Shown here: piece after piece, positions 12,521 to 25,071 of the stretch
Layout of the letters: each line of letters opens with the position of its first letter
Numbering within the stretch: position 1 is the first letter of the stretch
Assembly (NCBI RefSeq): GCF_002865645.1
Contig: NW_020194684.1
Location: 3,569,623 to 3,633,622 of the forward strand
Origin: Hyaloscypha bicolor E
Lineage: Eukaryota; Ascomycota; Leotiomycetes; Helotiales; Hyaloscyphaceae
Length of the DNA stretch: 64,000 nucleotides
Reading direction: 5' to 3'
The notes under the pieces: model-generated
The model's database searches: none
Seen by the model: the letters and a program-made list of their open reading frames with translations, nothing else
Told to the model about the DNA's origin: nothing
Made by a program: the position numbers and the translations under genes

Positions 12521-12949
12521 TAAAAACAAAATAAAATAGATATTTAGAACCAGGTTAAAAAGAAACTATAAATTCAAGTACTTTTTCCCAGAAATAAGAT
12601 TAATCCGGAGATTATTTATAACTTATAGCTTATAGTAATACTTTATAAAATCGGCTTATTTAATCCGGAATTCGGCCCTAAAAACCAAGTATATACTAAA
12701 GACTTTCCGGAAAAGAATATCCCTATTAAAAGTATAATTTCTCTAAAAAAAGATATTTTTTTAGAAGCTTTACTAGTAAACTTTATTATAATTACTTTTA
12801 TAGAAGTACTATTAGAAGCTCTTATTAAATATAGTAGTTTATAACTTATAGATAAGATCCTATAAGATAATTATATATTACTAGATCTAGAAAAGCTATA
12901 TATAATAGCCCAAACCAAAAGTAATATCTAAATATTATAAAATAGCCTT

Positions 12950-13620
12950 TTTTTATATTATAAAAGACTTTATATTATAGAGAATAAAATAATCCCCGGA
13001 TTATCTTTATAGATTACCCTAATTTATAAAATATATAATAAATTTCTTTTTAGATATTCTAGATATATAAAGTTCTATTAGTTATTAAAGAAATAATATT
13101 ACTAGCTATTTATAGATAAAGATATTAATTAATACTATAATAATTATTATATTTATAAGAAATTATATATATCTAGAAATAAAAAGCCTAGTTTACTTTA
13201 TTTTCTTCTAGTTCCTAATTACTTCTAATAATATATTATTATAGATTTTAAGAGCGATCTAGAAAGCAAATCGAACTATAATATAATTATTATATTTATA
13301 GACTATTTATTTAAATACCTAATTATATTAGATCGAGAATTTTAATATATATCCGATTTTTGAAGCGAATTCTATACGAGAATTAGTATAAAGCTTAAGC
13401 TCTTTATAACTAATTATTTCTAAATAAATAGATAAATAAAAATTATTTATTAGTACTTTAATTAAAGATTATATTTATATATTAACTATTATTAGAATAA
13501 CTAAAACAAATAGGTTATTATAATTAATTATTAATAAGCCTCTCTTTAATATAAAACTATTAGCTAGTCTCTATTTATAACTAAAAAAGCTATAAGCTTT
13601 ATATTTCTCTAAACTAGAAC
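12950..13620 (+). pseudogene. Integrase relic of element B
   Basis: The integrase core is visible as an IIIDFKS block at about 13240, followed by YISDF and SEFYTRISIKLKL (about 13350-13400) and the NYFxINRQIKIIYQYFN region (about 13410-13460), the counterpart of the HPQTDGQTE motif. The Asp of the last motif is Asn. Together with the upstream zinc-binding segment this would have inserted the cDNA. Confidence 0.7.
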
Positions 13621-13869
13621 TCTTTTATTAAAGCTAATTTACCTAAAGAGAAGCTAAATAGAAATAAAGCTAAAGTATTAGTAAATTAATTATATAAATT
13701 ATAGTAATTTATCCAAGGCTATATAAAGTAAATATAGGAATAATATATAGTATAATCTAATAAATACTACTATTTAATTAATTTTAAAATCGGGAATAAA
13801 ATATAAATTACTATAAAATACTAGAAATCCGATTATCTAAACCAGAAGCTAGGGAACTAAATAGAAGGC

Positions 13870-14300
13870 CTATTTGAGATTCTAGAATAATATAGTTATT
13901 TATTTATTTCTCTTAAAACTACCAGAAATTATAAAGATATATCTAGTTTTCTATATAGAGAAGCTATAAAAAGATCTCTAGAATTCTTTACTAGATTAAG
14001 TAAATCTGGAACTACTTTTATTAATACTAAAGAATAGTAAATAAAAATATAGTATTAAATAAATTATTATAATTAAGCTAGTAAGAAATAAACTAAAGTA
14101 TAGAATTTAATAAATTAGTTAGAATAAAGATCTAGTTTAATATCTAGCTTTAGTACCAAATAATAGCCCTCTGGTTTTATAAAGCTTTTATAATAATAAT
14201 ATTAATATACTAGAATTCTTATAAAACCTATAATATTAGTTAGATTATATAAAAAATAATATTTATCTAGAATTATATAGAAATAATAATAAACTCTTCT
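13870..14300 (+). pseudogene. C-terminal chromodomain relic of element B
   Basis: After the integrase the frame keeps a LFEILEQYSYLFISLKLP block and a conserved IKIYLVFYIEKL stretch, followed by NKLKYRIQQ. This is the usual order of the GPY/F module and chromodomain of fungal chromoviruses. The domain would have bound modified histones and targeted insertion to heterochromatin. Confidence 0.55.
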
Positions 14301-14448
14301 AAATTATATAGTAAAGGCATTAGCCTTTTATATATAATATTTATATCTGAGATATTAGTTTATTTTAGGAAAGAAAATAATATAAAATTAAATAAATTAA
14401 TAGCTTTTATAAAGCTCGGAAATAAGCTTATTTTAAAAAAGAAATTAA

Positions 14449-14701
14449 TATTATAATTTCCAGATATTAGATACTAGATATCTTCTAGATATATATAATA
14501 TAGCTACTTTATTAAGGAAATATACTTGAAATATACTAGAGATATTTAAAAGGCTAAGCCTCTTTAGGACTAGTATATTATAGGATATATATATTTTCTT
14601 ATAGCCTTCTATATTCTAGTTTTTTCTTTTTTAGCTTTAAATTATTTTTATAAAAAACCTTTTATTTTATTTTCTAAACTCTAAATATTATACTTGTAAT
14701 A
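14449..14701 (+). repeat. 3' LTR of Gypsy element B (253 bp)
   Basis: Same length as the 5' LTR at 8210-8462. It ends CTTGTAATA, a RIPed form of the CTCGTAACA terminus seen at 52946. The Helitron body follows directly. Confidence 0.8.
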
Positions 14702-16706
14702 TTATTAGTAAATATAGCTAAAGTAATAGGTCTTTTACTAGTATTACTTTTATATTTATCTAGTTTTTTTTCTGCTTTTTTATATTAGTTATCTTTTTTA
14801 GTAATATATTATTAATATATATATTATTTATAAAACTACTTTATTTAATTAGCTTTATTTATACTAGTAAAATATTTATATAAATATATATATAAGATTT
14901 ATAAATATTCTAATTTATAAAAATATTTATATAAGTAATATTAGTTATTATTTTATTTTCCTATTAAGTTTTATAAATAATAATTACTTTATATAATAGC
15001 TTTTTTAAGACTTAATAGCTATTATATAATACTTTAATAAACTAAACTTCTTTATTACTTTTATAGCTAACCTATATTAGCCTAAAATTATAGATTATTT
15101 CTTAAATAAGTAATAAGCTATTAATTATTCGGATTTTCTTTATTAGATCTTTATATTAAAAATAAAAGAGCTATTTATAAACCCAAAGAATTATCTTTTT
15201 AGACTATATATAGGCTATATATATATAATTAAATACTAGAAATATAGCCTCCTATATATATACCTGCTTTTATTTCTTAAGAAAAAAGCCGTTTTCTTAA
15301 TTCCTGATTTAGCTAATAAAATTATTTATATTAAGTTTCTAGACTTATTATAAGATCTTATAGGCAAACTTATAATTATAGTAACTAGTTAGATATTTTA
15401 TAGACTATATAGCCTTAAAAATAATTCAAAAACCCTATATATAGTTTATAAAACGCTTATAGCCCTATTTATATACTAGAAGAAATTTCCTAAAATATTT
15501 ATAACTATAATAATAATTTACGAAAATAGGTATTGAAAATATTAGTACTAGAATAATAGCTATATATTTATAATTTATAAATCAGGTTTTCTAAATTAGG
15601 AAATTATTTATAATAATTATTATATTATTTTATATAACTTATATCTTTTCTAGAAATTCCGCTCTTATATTTCTATATAAGTAATTAAATATATTTATAA
15701 GAAAACGAATTATATAATTATTATTATTTCGGAAATAAATAATAAAATTATCTAATATTTCTAGGCTTAATATATAGGTCCTATAAAGGCTTTCTAGTAT
15801 TTATTTAAATATTTAATATACTAGAAGTTTCTCCTAATTTAATATCTTATAATTTACTTTTCTAAATAATATATAATTTATTTTATAATTGATTTCTTAC
15901 CTGAATAAGTTATAAATAAGGCTATAAATACCCGTTTAACCTTAATAGCTTTTTTTTAAATATAATATAATATATAAGAATAGCTACTAATATTTATATT
16001 ACAAGTTCCTATAATACTTTATATAAGTTACTAAAACCCGGATATAGAAATACTATAAGCAAGAATATAGTATTAATTATATTTATTACTATAGTCTAGT
16101 TTTAAATAAGTAATTCTATTTATAGCTTTTATTAATAGTTATATATAATTCGTAATTTTTTAATAAACTTTATTTAATTAAAGATATTTATTATTTTATA
16201 TATTATATTATCTATATTACTTATAGCTTAATAAAGAATAATTAGAAGTAATTCTAGTACTTTAATAAGGCTATTTTGTTAATAACTAGTTATGGTTTAT
16301 AAATACTCTTTTTTATAGGTATTTACTAGTAGCTAATTATAAATATATAAGTAATCTAGAACTAATATAAGAAGTATTTCTATAATAACTTGGCCTATAA
16401 GCTAGCCTATAACTCATTAATTAATTTCCTGCTATCTTTAGTTAATTCTTACTATAATTATAGCCTTTTTTTATTTAGTTTTAGCCTTATAAATTTCTAG
16501 TAAATATTTATAAATATTATCTTACCTGAGAATATTTTTAACTAGATTATAAGCTATTATATAGCTAATTTATAAGTTAATTATATTTATAAGATATTAC
16601 TAGTAATTATAATATAAGTCTAGCTAAATATAAACTAGTATTCTTGCTTTAGATAATTATAATAATAATTACAAATAATTTATAGGCTATTTATTTCTAC
16701 TTATAA

Positions 16707-16739
16707 AGTCTAAATAATACTAGTAAAATATTTCTTTAT
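16707..16739 (+). other. Walker A motif relic of the Helitron helicase
   Basis: Codons AGT CTA AAT AAT ACT AGT AAA ATA correspond to a Gly-Pro-Gly-Gly-Thr-Gly-Lys-Thr P-loop after G-to-A and C-to-T changes. The invariant Lys is kept. It fixes the reading frame at the C insertion point about 85 bp downstream. Confidence 0.7.
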
Positions 16740-16809
16740 AAGACTTTTTATTATTATTACTATAGCTAAGATAAGATAATTTTATATATAATATTAATAG
16801 GTATTATAG

Positions 16810-16824
16810 CTTTTATTTTTCTAA
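16810..16824 (+). repeat. 15-bp target duplication, left copy (element C)
   Basis: CTTTTATTTTTCTAA ends immediately before the 5' LTR of C. The same 15 bases start immediately after the 3' LTR at 23837. In the Helitron frame they encode part of the LLLP-like segment after the Walker A region. Confidence 0.75.
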
Positions 16825-17133
16825 TATAATAAGTATATATAATAGTATATAGATAGGTATTAGATATTATAGATCTAGTTCCCTATTTTGGGTAAAGCTT
16901 ATAATTGGAATTATACGGATTATATTAGTTTATATTTCCTAGTTAAGTAAAGGGCTTCGTATACTTGGCTAAGTACTAGGGAATATATAGGGAGATATTT
17001 CTAGCTTTAGAAAAGGGTATTAATTAGTTTTTTATTAGAATTAATTCTTGGAATTAGTTATACTTATAAGTATTACTCTATAGCTTACTTACCTTAACTA
17101 TTTATATATTACCCTGCTATTATATATCTTATA
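16825..17133 (+). repeat. 5' LTR of Gypsy element C (309 bp)
   Basis: Direct repeat of 23528-23836, equal in length. A third copy starts element D at 57505 and a distant, reversed copy is at 27586-27874. Ends are TATAATA and CTTATA, RIPed TG...CA. Confidence 0.85.
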
Positions 17134-18307
17134 TTCTAATTAATCTAACTTTTGGAAAGTAGTTTATTATAAGATAATTAAGCTATTAATAGATAAAATA
17201 TTAATAGCTAGAATATTAACTAGAAGAAGCGCCTCTATTATTACTAGGATAACCTAACCGGATATCTAGGAAAGTATCTAGTTAAGTACTTTTTATATTA
17301 CCTAATTAGGAAAAGGAAGTAGAACTCAGATATTCCCAGAACTAGTAAATAGAATAATAATAATAGAGAAATTAGTAATGGCTTACTATTATATTACTAA
17401 GTTAGAAATAGAGATATAATAGAGAGAAGATCTAGAGAAGCTAGAAGCTTAGATCTATTATCTTAAAGATATTTAGATACCCGGTATAGAACCCGTTATA
17501 TCCCTAATAGTACCCTTGGTTTAGAGGGCTCTAAAAACCCGAGAACTACCTACTTACCGGGAAAAAAGTATTAAAGAAGCCCAGGACTTCTTCTATTAGG
17601 CAAAGTTAAAGTAGTATAAAGATAGTAGGATTACCTGGGCTATTAATATAGTAAAAATTATATATTATACTTCCTGTTTTAAGAATATAGCCAGGAATAT
17701 CTAGAAATATAAGAAGTAATTAGTAGATATTAATATTATAGATTAGGAGATTTTTATTAAATTTATAAAGAATTCTATCTTAGATCCAGAGAACTATAAT
17801 AATAATATTCTTACTAAGTTTAAGAATACTAAATAATAGCTAGGCCAGAGTATCTAAAGCTTTATATCTTATTTAGATAGCCTATTAGATAATTTGGAAT
17901 ATATAGGTTTATTATAAGAGTAAGATAACTTATTTAGTAATTTAAGGCAAGAGATTTAAGACGAGATTAATTATTAAGAGAATACTTTATAAGAAAGAAA
18001 AAAGCTTATTTTTATAGCCATAAAAGTTAAGAATAATTTAAACCTATTTACTTAATAAGAATATAATAATAAGCTAATAGGATAGTAAAAGAAAGGAAAT
18101 AAAAGAAAAGAGAAAAGAAATAATAAAGAGAAATAGAAAAGAAATATATTCCTATTACGAGATTTACAAAACCAGAATAATAAAGATATAGTAATAAAGT
18201 CTAATATAATACCCGTATTAGGATTTATAAAACCGGATATAATTTACTTTATTTACTAGAAAAAGAATTACTATATTATTACTTACCCTAATTAAGGGAA
18301 ACTAATT

Positions 18308-18349
18308 TACTATAATTATAATAAATCTGGCTATAAAATATATAAGTAC
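18308..18349 (+). pseudogene. Gag zinc knuckle relic of element C
   Basis: YYNYNKSGYKIYKY shows CX2CX4HX4C spacing with all four ligands as Tyr. The next residues (PEL) match the sequence commonly following this knuckle in fungal Gypsy Gag. Confidence 0.65.
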
Positions 18350-18477
18350 CCAGAACTAAAGAAGCCGGGAAACGGGTATATCCCGTAATAGTTATACTCG
18401 TTTATATTATAGAAAGTAAGGCCCCTAAAATAAGAATAGTAATTAAGGTTATTATTAAGATAATAAAAAATAAGTAA

Positions 18478-18620
18478 AGGGTTAAAGTATTAGTAAACTC
18501 GGGTATAAAGGCTAATTATATAAAAAGAAAATTAGCTTTAGATATAGGTATTTTATTAATATTAAGGGCAATTCCCTTATTTTTACTAAAAAGAAAAAGA
18601 ATTTATTTATATAAAGATTA
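18478..18620 (+). pseudogene. Protease relic of element C
   Basis: KVLVNSGIKANYIKRKLA fits the retropepsin active-site segment, with VDSG changed to VNSG. In D the same stretch is at about 59163. Confidence 0.6.
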
Positions 18621-19139
18621 TATTTTTAGGGTTATTACTAAGGATATACTAGGGAATTAAAAAGAGACTAATATATACTTTATATTATGTGATTTTAATC
18701 TAAATTATATTAATATAATACTTAGATTCCTATAGCTTTATTAGGTTAATTCCCTGATTTCCTTTAGGAAAATAATATAAAAATACTAGATTTAATTATA
18801 AAAGATTAAAGTTCTAAATACTAGGAAGTTTACTAAAATAGTAAAATATAAGATATATGTTTTTCTATTAATTACTTATTCTATAATAAATAGCTAAAGA
18901 ATTACTATTATTATTACTAATGGGATAATTATATTTCCCAAGAAGTATTAGGACCTTTTCTAAGTATTCTTTATAGAGGCTATAGGTATATTACCTAACT
19001 ATTATATAATAAAGTATTATATAGATCTGAAACTAGAGTCCTAATTATTATATAGTCCTATATATACTTTATTAGAAAGAGAGCTTAAAGTTTTTCGGAA
19101 ATATCTTAATACTAGCCTAGAAAAGAGATAGATTCATTA

Positions 19140-19860
19140 TTTTACTAGCCTAACTAGTATTCCTATTATGTTTATTCTAAAGAAAAAAGGCGGCCTATAT
19201 TTATATATTAATTACTAGAGTCTAAATAGGATTACTATTAAGAACTAAATACTATTACTATTTATTAGTAAGACTATAGATAGGCTTTATAGAGTAAAGA
19301 TATATATGAAACTAGATTTAAAAAATACTTACTATTAATTATAAATATAGGAAAGTAATAAGTAAAAAATAGTATTCTAAATATATTATAAATATTTTAA
19401 GTATTATATTATACCCTTTAGATTATCTAATACTTTAGTAATATTTCAGGCATATATTAACTATATACTAGTAGGCCTTATAAATATTATTTATATAATT
19501 TATCTAAATAATATTTTAATTTATTTAGAGAACCCAGAATAATATATAATAGTAGTCTAATATATACTCGAGTAATTATAATAATACTAGCTCTTTATAA
19601 ACTTGGTAAAATACGAGTTTAATATAGAGAGAATAAAGTTCCTAGGGTTTATAATTAGCCCAGATAATATGGAAATAGAAGCTAGTAGGGTTATAGTTAT
19701 TAGGGAATAGCTAGCTCTAAAGAATAATATCCGAGAAATCCAAGTATTCCTGGGTTTTACTAATTTTTACTAGAGATTTATTTATAGATACTCTAGAATA
19801 GTAAAAGAATTAACTAATTTATTAAAAACTAGTAAAAACCCATAATATTATTTTAGCTAA
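19140..19860 (+). pseudogene. Reverse transcriptase relic of element C
   Basis: The RT is easy to follow: FILKKKGGLYLYINYQSLN (about 19170), IDRLYRVKIYMKLDLKNTYY (about 19275), FKYYIIPFRLSNTLVIFQA (about 19395), the YxDD box as YLNN at about 19500-19511, FLGFIISPDNMEIEASRV (about 19640) and IQVFLGFTNFYQRFIYRYS (about 19740). The catalytic pair is Asn-Asn. Element D lacks the YxDD box altogether because of a 24-bp deletion. Confidence 0.8.
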
Positions 19861-20699
19861 ATAGATAAGGCAGATAAGACTTTTAAAAAGTTATAAATTA
19901 TATTTATAATAGTACTAATTCTTTATTATTTTAACCTAGTTTTAAAAATTTATATAGAAATAAATACTTTAGAATTTATAATTACAGATATAATTTCCTA
20001 GCTCTTTAGTAAGGGGGCAGAAGCCAGGTAATACCCTATTACCTTTTATTTAAAAAAAATAACTATAATTAAGAATAGATATAAGATATATAATTCTAAA
20101 TTCTTAGTTATTATTCTAGTATTCCGTATTTAGTAGTATTATCTAATATATACCTGGTATACTATTATTATTAAGACAGATTATAATAACTTGAAATACT
20201 TTATAATTAAGAGAAAACTAAATAGTTAATAGATAAAATAAGTAAAGAAACTAGCTATTTTTGACTTTATCTTAGAATACTAGCCGGGATATAGTAATTC
20301 TGCTAATAGGCTATTAAGAAAACCAGATTTTATAATAAGAGTAAATAAAGATACTTTATTACTTATACTTTATAATAAGCTATAGAATATAGAATAGAGA
20401 GCCCTATAGGTAGTAATAATAAGATACTATACTATTTCTATAATACTGTAATTTAAGGCCCAGGAAAAAGGAAATAGGTATTCCTTAATTAGTGAAATAC
20501 TAAGGAATTCCGAAAAGGAAGTCTATTTTAGTAATAAAATAATACCAGAGATACTACTACTTGAGCCTATTACTAGTATAGCTAGTTATAAATAGTATAT
20601 ACTACGGATTCTAGCTATATAAATAGCTAGATCTAAAATAGTATATAAAAAAAATAAAGAGATATTACTTGAATTACTATTATAGTACTAAAGGCTTAA

Positions 20700-21620
20700 T
20701 TTATTAGTATAATACCGGTAGTATAAATAGTTCTTAAAGAGGACCTTTACTAGAGCTATTAAGACTTGGGAACTTAATATATCTGAGTTATTAAGATATC
20801 GGGGTACTATTTATATACTAAATAAGCCGGCTTTTAAAAAAGAATTACTATAAGCTAACTATAATAATCCTATAAGTAGGTATTTTGGTACTAGTAAGAT
20901 ACTAGAGATCCTCTAGAGAAAGTACTTCTAGTAAAGTATAAAAAAGGACGTGAAAAACTATATTAGAACTTGCCCTATATATTAATAAACTAAGGTAAAA
21001 AGATATCTACTATATAGTATACTTAGTTCGTTTTTCTTTCTCTCTAAGCTATAACAAGAAATTACTATAGACTTTATTACGAGACTACCTTCTTCTAGGT
21101 TTTATAATAAAGTATATAATTCTATACTTATTATTATTAATAGATATATAAAAATAGTATAATATATTCTAATTACTAAGGAAATCTCGGCTCCTGAGTT
21201 AGTAAAGCTATTTATATATTATATTATTAAAGACTTTAGTATACCTATAGGTATAACCTCTAATAAAGGATCTGTTTTTATAAGCAAGTTCTGGTTAAGT
21301 CTATACTTTTACTTAAAAGTTTAATAATAGCTAAGTATAGTATTCTATTTATAAACTAATAGATAAACGGAGAATCTAAACCAAACTCTAGAATAGTATT
21401 TAAGATACTATACTAGTTACTAGTAGGATAACTAGGTAATAAGGCTTATTCTTATAGAATTCATATATAATAACTTTATATATTTAATAATAAGAATTTC
21501 TCTATTTTATATATTATACGGATTTTATCCTAGTATTAAACTATATATTAAGAATAATATTTTAGAAAGAGAGATACTAGTAATATAAGAAAGAATATAG
21601 AGAATTTAAATAAAATAGGA
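20700..21620 (+). pseudogene. Integrase relic of element C
   Basis: A zinc-binding region leads into KVKRYLLYSIL (about 20995), then QQEITIDFITRLPSS (about 21055) carrying the first catalytic Asp, IGITSNKGSVFISKF (about 21250) at the second catalytic site, and LQTNRQTENLNQTLEQYLRYY (about 21350). The fold order is that of Gypsy integrases. Many Trp/Gln stops remain. Confidence 0.8.
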
Positions 21621-21969
21621 AGTACTAGAAAAGTAATAGCAAGAAATAATAAATATATAGAAAAAGTACTATAATAAGAAATATATTAATAAGCAATTTA
21701 ATATATATAATAAAGTTATGCTTTATATAAAGAATATTTAATAGCTATAACCTAATATAAAGCTAGTAGATAGATATCTTAGCCTTTTTAAAGTTTTAGA
21801 AATTATAGGAATATATAAATAAGTATATTATTTAAAATTACTATTATTATATTAGATCTATAATATTTTTTATGTTTTTTTTTGGAACTATAATACTTAT
21901 AAGCTAATATTATAATAGAACTAGAACTAGTTAAGATTAAGGATAAAGAAGAATTTAAGGTAAAATCTA

Positions 21970-22140
21970 TTATAATTTATAGGAAAAAAAAAAAAAAAAA
22001 AAGAATATCTTATTTATTAGAAAGGCTATTTACTAGTAAATAATATATAGGAATTACTAAATAATCTAGAGAATATAGCTTAAGAATTATAAGAATACTT
22101 GGAAAAGAGTAATATTATAATACTATTAGCTAAATAGAAA
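21970..22140 (+). pseudogene. Chromodomain relic of element C
   Basis: The segment reads YLIYQKGYLLVNN then LLNNLENIAQELQEYLEKS, matching the core of integrase-fused chromodomains (KWxGYP and the NLxNAxE helix). A homopolymer of 18 A just before it (21986-22003) probably arose by slippage. Confidence 0.55.
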
Positions 22141-23527
22141 TATAAAAAATAAATACTTTTATTAGGAAATTATTAAAAACTATATATTTATTCTTAGAAA
22201 AATTATATAAAAATTATTAAAAACTTTAAAAACTCTAATTTCTATATCTTATAAATATCTTACTTTTATAATTACTTTTTACTATTTTTATTATTATTCT
22301 TATTAGGATTCTCTCGAGAAATAGATAGTAAATTAGCCTATAAAGCTATTAGCTATTAGTAAGAAATAAGAAAGAAGTAAGCTTATTTAATACTAAAGAA
22401 TATTAACTATATTATTAAGAGTACTTTATATTTATACTAAGCTAGTAAGAATTATTTAACTTATTTCTTGAATTATTAGGGGAATTCATTAGCCTCAAAT
22501 AATAGCTTTAATACGAGAAGTATATATTATTTAGTATAGAAAAAGGGTAATAATAGTCTTTTTTCTTTTAGATAAAAAATAAGAAAGATACTTATATATA
22601 TTAATAGCTTAAAAAAGGCGGTTTAATTATATTATATATATTTAAGAAACCTTAGATAGTATTAGAATAGGAAATAAAAGAAGAAATTTATAACTTATAG
22701 AATTATATTTCTTATTTTTAAAATAATAGTAATTATATACTAAGTAATTATTATTCTTAATATAAATAAGATCAAGAAACTTAGTAATATTCTTGGAATA
22801 TTAAAAATAGTAAGGGTAAATTAAGAATATAGGAATATTAGCCAAATAAGTAGTAATAGGCTAATAAGTACTAAGAGAAGTATTTATCTTAATAAATAAA
22901 GAAATAGAAAAGGGAATTAGAAGAGGACTTAAATAAAGCTTAAATAAGGCTTAAAGAAGCTTAAAAAAGCTTAAAAAAGGCTTAAAAAAGAAAGGCAAGA
23001 AATAAGAAGAAGCTAGATATAATATTATAGTTAAGGAAAAGAAAGATTAGTTAGTAAGAAAAGAAAGGCCTTTTTATAATACCTTTTCCCTAAATAGTAA
23101 TTATGAATTCAGAACCGGTTCTATATTAGGAATACCCAGAAAATTCTAAAGAAGAAATTTATAAATAAACTAGAAAATTAAATTAATATTTCTAAGCTTT
23201 TGGACCTATAAAGTAATAATTTATTTATAAATAAAAGCTAAGTTAGGATTTATAAACTAATTAGAAGACCGGAAGAGCTTTATATCTAATAATATATACT
23301 ATACCTATATTACTTTTATAAGAGGGAATTACTAGAGATAATTTATAAGTTAACCGGGCAGGATTAGTAAACTATATCCTTAATTCTATTATCTGATATA
23401 ATAATAGGATAATTATAGGAAGTCTTTAGGAAGAACTAGTAGCCGGGAAAGTTTTAGGGAATTATTTATAAAGCTATTTATAGTTTTCTCAGGCCTTTTG
23501 GGAATAAGGGCTTAGAAAGAGAATTAA

Positions 23528-23836
23528 TATAATAGGTATATATAATAATATATAAATAGATATTAGATATTATAGATCTAGTTCCCTATTTTAGGTAAAG
23601 CTTATAATTAGAATTATACGGATTATATTAGCTTGTATTTCTTAGTTAAGTAAAGGGCTTTATATATTTGGCTAAGTACTAGGAAATATATAGGGAAATA
23701 CTCTTAGCTTTAGAAAGAGGTATTAATTAGTCTTTTATTAGAATTAATTCTTGAAATTAGTTATACTTGCAAGCGTTACTCTATAGCTTACTTACCTTAA
23801 CTACTTGTATATTACCCTACTATTACGTGCCTTATA
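23528..23836 (+). repeat. 3' LTR of Gypsy element C (309 bp)
   Basis: Preceded by the purine-rich AGAAAGAGAATTAA tract. It keeps ACGTGC near its end, where the 5' LTR has ATATAT, so this LTR is the less mutated of the two. Confidence 0.85.
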
Positions 23837-23851
23837 CTTTTATTTTTCTAA
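23837..23851 (+). repeat. 15-bp target duplication, right copy (element C)
   Basis: CTTTTATTTTTCTAA follows the 3' LTR immediately and then continues in the Helitron helicase frame. It is identical to 16810-16824. Confidence 0.75.
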
Positions 23852-25071
23852 ATAGATATATGTTTTATTTTTAGTTCTGGATTTTACTTGAACTTAATAA
23901 ATTATTTATAAATATAATTACTAAAATAAGCCAATTCGGGGCTCTCTTATAATCTATAAATCTAATTATCTGAAATAAGGTATTTATATAATATAAGTAT
24001 TACTTTAAAGTAATATACTAGCTAATAATCGATTTATAATTAGTAATAAATAATATTCTTTTTAGAAAAATACTTATAATTCTCGGGAAAATCTTTATTT
24101 AGATCTTATTAGTAATTTTATATAATTTATAAACTAATATAATACGGGCCTACTTATAATAAATATAAATCTAGCTATAATTCTATTAGTTATTATTATA
24201 GATTAATATACGGGTTTATAATAACCTATCTAAATAGGATTTTATAAACTAGATTAGTAATCTTTTATATAACCTGTTTTTAAATAAATAAATTATATTC
24301 TTATCTTTTATTTTATATATTTAGTTAGTTATAAATCTAATTAATTATATCTATTTATAAGAATAACTTTTATAGGCCTTATATAATTACCAGGCCTTTA
24401 GTAAATAAGTAATTCTATTAATTCTAAATAATATAGTCTATAAGCTTAATTAAAATAATTCTAGATATATTTCCTGGCTAGAAATAGATATATTTTATAA
24501 TAGATTTAGCTAATATAAATAAGGCAAATCCTGAAATTATAGAATTATTTCTAGAGATCTTATAAAGTATTTATTTACTAGATCTATTTTTCTCTAAACT
24601 ATAACTCAAGATTAATATATCTATAATACTTTTGCGAAATCTCTATTTATAGAAAAGGCTTTATAACGGATTATAGATATTAATTTATAACTTTAGGAGA
24701 TTCTTAATTCGGGTATAATTACTAGATAATAACTTTAATAGCTAATTATAAATAATTTCACGAATCAAGTTCTAGTTTATAGATTAGTAATTATCTTTTA
24801 TATTTTCTTATAAGTAGTTTCTACTTACTTTATTTTTTATAATAACTATTAATAAATTATAAAGCTAGTTATTTGAGATAATAGAAATGGATTTATAATT
24901 ACTAGTTTTTTCTTATAGTCAGTTCTATATAGCAGCCTTATAAGTTATCTTATAAGCAGGACTTTATATATTTATAGGCTATTTTTCTTCTTATATTATT
25001 TATAAAAAGTTTGTATTTAATTTATATATTTAGCTAAAAGCCTTTATTATATTCTAATTCTATTCGAAATA
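23837..25071 (+). pseudogene. Helitron helicase, second part (after C insertion), RIPed
   Basis: The helicase resumes in frame: a LLELNKLFINIITKISQFGALL block (about 23885-23945), Walker B relic NLIIxNKVFIQYKYYF at about 23960-24005 (Trp codon now TGA), then ILFRKILIILGKIFIQILLVI (about 24050-24120) and AYLQQIQ (about 24150). These follow the order of the PIF1-like helicase of fungal Helitrons. Similarity fades after about 24700. The element probably ends at or near the hairpin 25072-25150. Confidence 0.8.

Larger units (their letters stand above)
8210..14701 (+). mobile_element. Ty3/Gypsy chromodomain retrotransposon B, full length but RIPed
   Basis: At 6492 bp with both LTRs, B shows the full Gypsy domain order on the plus strand: gag with zinc knuckle (10127), protease (10439), RT (about 11440-12050), RNase H (about 12180-12500), integrase (about 12950-13620) and a C-terminal chromodomain (about 13870-14300). 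A purine-rich AAAAAAGAAATT tract just before the 3' LTR fits the polypurine tract. Relative to A, the RT has lost 35 bp at about 11770 and 49 bp at about 11820 (84 bp together, a multiple of three). The bases flanking the two LTRs (CCTTT and TTATT) do not match, so insertion was followed by rearrangement, or the A-B array arose by recombination. Confidence 0.85.
14702..16824 (+). pseudogene. Helitron Rep/helicase, first part (HUH nuclease to Walker A), RIPed
   Basis: Reading stops as Gln or Trp, the plus strand keeps long similarity to fungal Helitron transposases. The HUH nuclease motif appears as LLYIYLLLFL (codons 15249-15278), where the two catalytic His are Tyr. Then come the Helitron-like N domain: RSYISIQVIKYIYKK (about 15660), IIQYFQAQYIGPIKAFQYLF (about 15730), LYYKFLQYFIQVTKT (about 15995), FYLQLLLIV (about 16110) and NQYKKYFYNNLAYKLAYNSL (about 16350-16410). 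The helicase begins with a Walker A relic SLNNTSKIFLYKTF at 16707-16748, corresponding to a GPGGTGKT-type loop. The gene breaks at 16824, where Gypsy C is inserted, and resumes at 23837. Rolling-circle transposition would have been its role. Confidence 0.85.
16825..23836 (+). mobile_element. Ty3/Gypsy chromodomain retrotransposon C, full length, inserted in the Helitron
   Basis: C is 7012 bp with matching 309-bp LTRs. Domains on the plus strand are gag (about 17250-18100), zinc knuckle (18308-18349), protease (about 18483-18600), RT (about 19140-19850), RNase H (about 19900-20350), integrase (about 20700-21600) and chromodomain (about 21985-22130). It is less mutated than A, B or E: long stretches are open and Asp/Gly residues persist. 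A long A-run interrupts the sequence at 21986-22003. The 15-bp duplication of target sequence is longer than the 4-6 bp usual for Gypsy integrases. D at 57505 is a second copy. Confidence 0.88.

Noticed and set aside
15000..16800. hAT transposase for the region right of element B
   Set aside because: An early reading of LDNYNNN near 16650 suggested hAT, but the long, ordered match to Helitron Rep and helicase explains the whole region.
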